A stretch of 5,321 bases of DNA from Acidimicrobiales bacterium (GTDB lineage: Bacteria; Actinomycetota; Acidimicrobiia; Acidimicrobiales; JABEUL01), in assembly GCA_013044465.1 (NCBI GenBank), contig JABEUL010000337.1, positions 1 to 5,321 on the forward strand, in the 5' to 3' direction. The notes beneath the pieces were generated by a model. The model did no database searches. It was not told where the DNA came from and was given only the letters and a program-made list of their open reading frames with translations. This document shows, piece after piece, positions 5,314 to 5,321 of the stretch. The position numbers and the translations under genes were made by a program. How positions within the stretch are numbered: position 1 is the first letter of the stretch; each line of letters begins with the position of its first letter.

Positions 5314-5321
5314 CTTAAAAA

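Overview
The window looks like chromosome from a low-to-mid-GC actinobacterium. The main reasons are a canonical four-cysteine WhiB protein, a family essentially limited to Actinobacteria and their phages, and an adjacent pair of ArsA/Get3-type ATPases. A WhiB gene and an ArsA pair are also neighbours in Mycobacterium tuberculosis (whiB4 next to Rv3679-Rv3680). An acidimicrobial-type lineage is my best guess from the modest GC and protein style, but this is an inference and the species is not identified.

Layout from left to right. On the minus strand lie a degenerate stand-alone receiver-domain protein (25-486) and, upstream of it, two ArsA-like ATPases separated by only 2 nt (547-1653 and 1656-2603). 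A 174-bp divergent promoter region follows, then a WhiB gene on the plus strand (2778-3050). WhiB converges on a minus-strand pair: a four-helix VKOR quinone-linked disulfide oxidase (3072-3593) and, upstream of it, a membrane-anchored DUF929 thioredoxin-like protein with a CPFC motif (3597-4562). A second divergent promoter region separates these from a plus-strand Nudix hydrolase of the Nudt19-like type (about 4681-5313), which ends unusually early. Coding density is high, there is no gene-free stretch over 300 bases, and I see no RNA genes, mobile elements or CRISPR.

How the genes may work together. The ArsA pair probably forms an asymmetric heterodimer, because the two deviant Walker A motifs are degenerate in complementary ways. 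The DUF929/VKOR pair reads as an extracytoplasmic disulfide-forming module: each protein has exactly four cysteines, arranged as two pairs, and VKOR would reoxidise DUF929 and pass electrons to quinone. WhiB, a redox-sensitive Fe-S regulator, sits between the two modules.

A second pattern is in the translation starts. The first genes of transcription units tend to lack a Shine-Dalgarno sequence and instead have a TANNNT hexamer 6-9 nt before the start codon, as expected for leaderless mRNAs. The internal operon genes and whiB have recognisable Shine-Dalgarno sequences. No wholly new system is evident. The most interesting points are the complementary ATPase P-loops, the DUF929-VKOR pair, the leaderless signature, and operator-like palindromes in the second divergent region.
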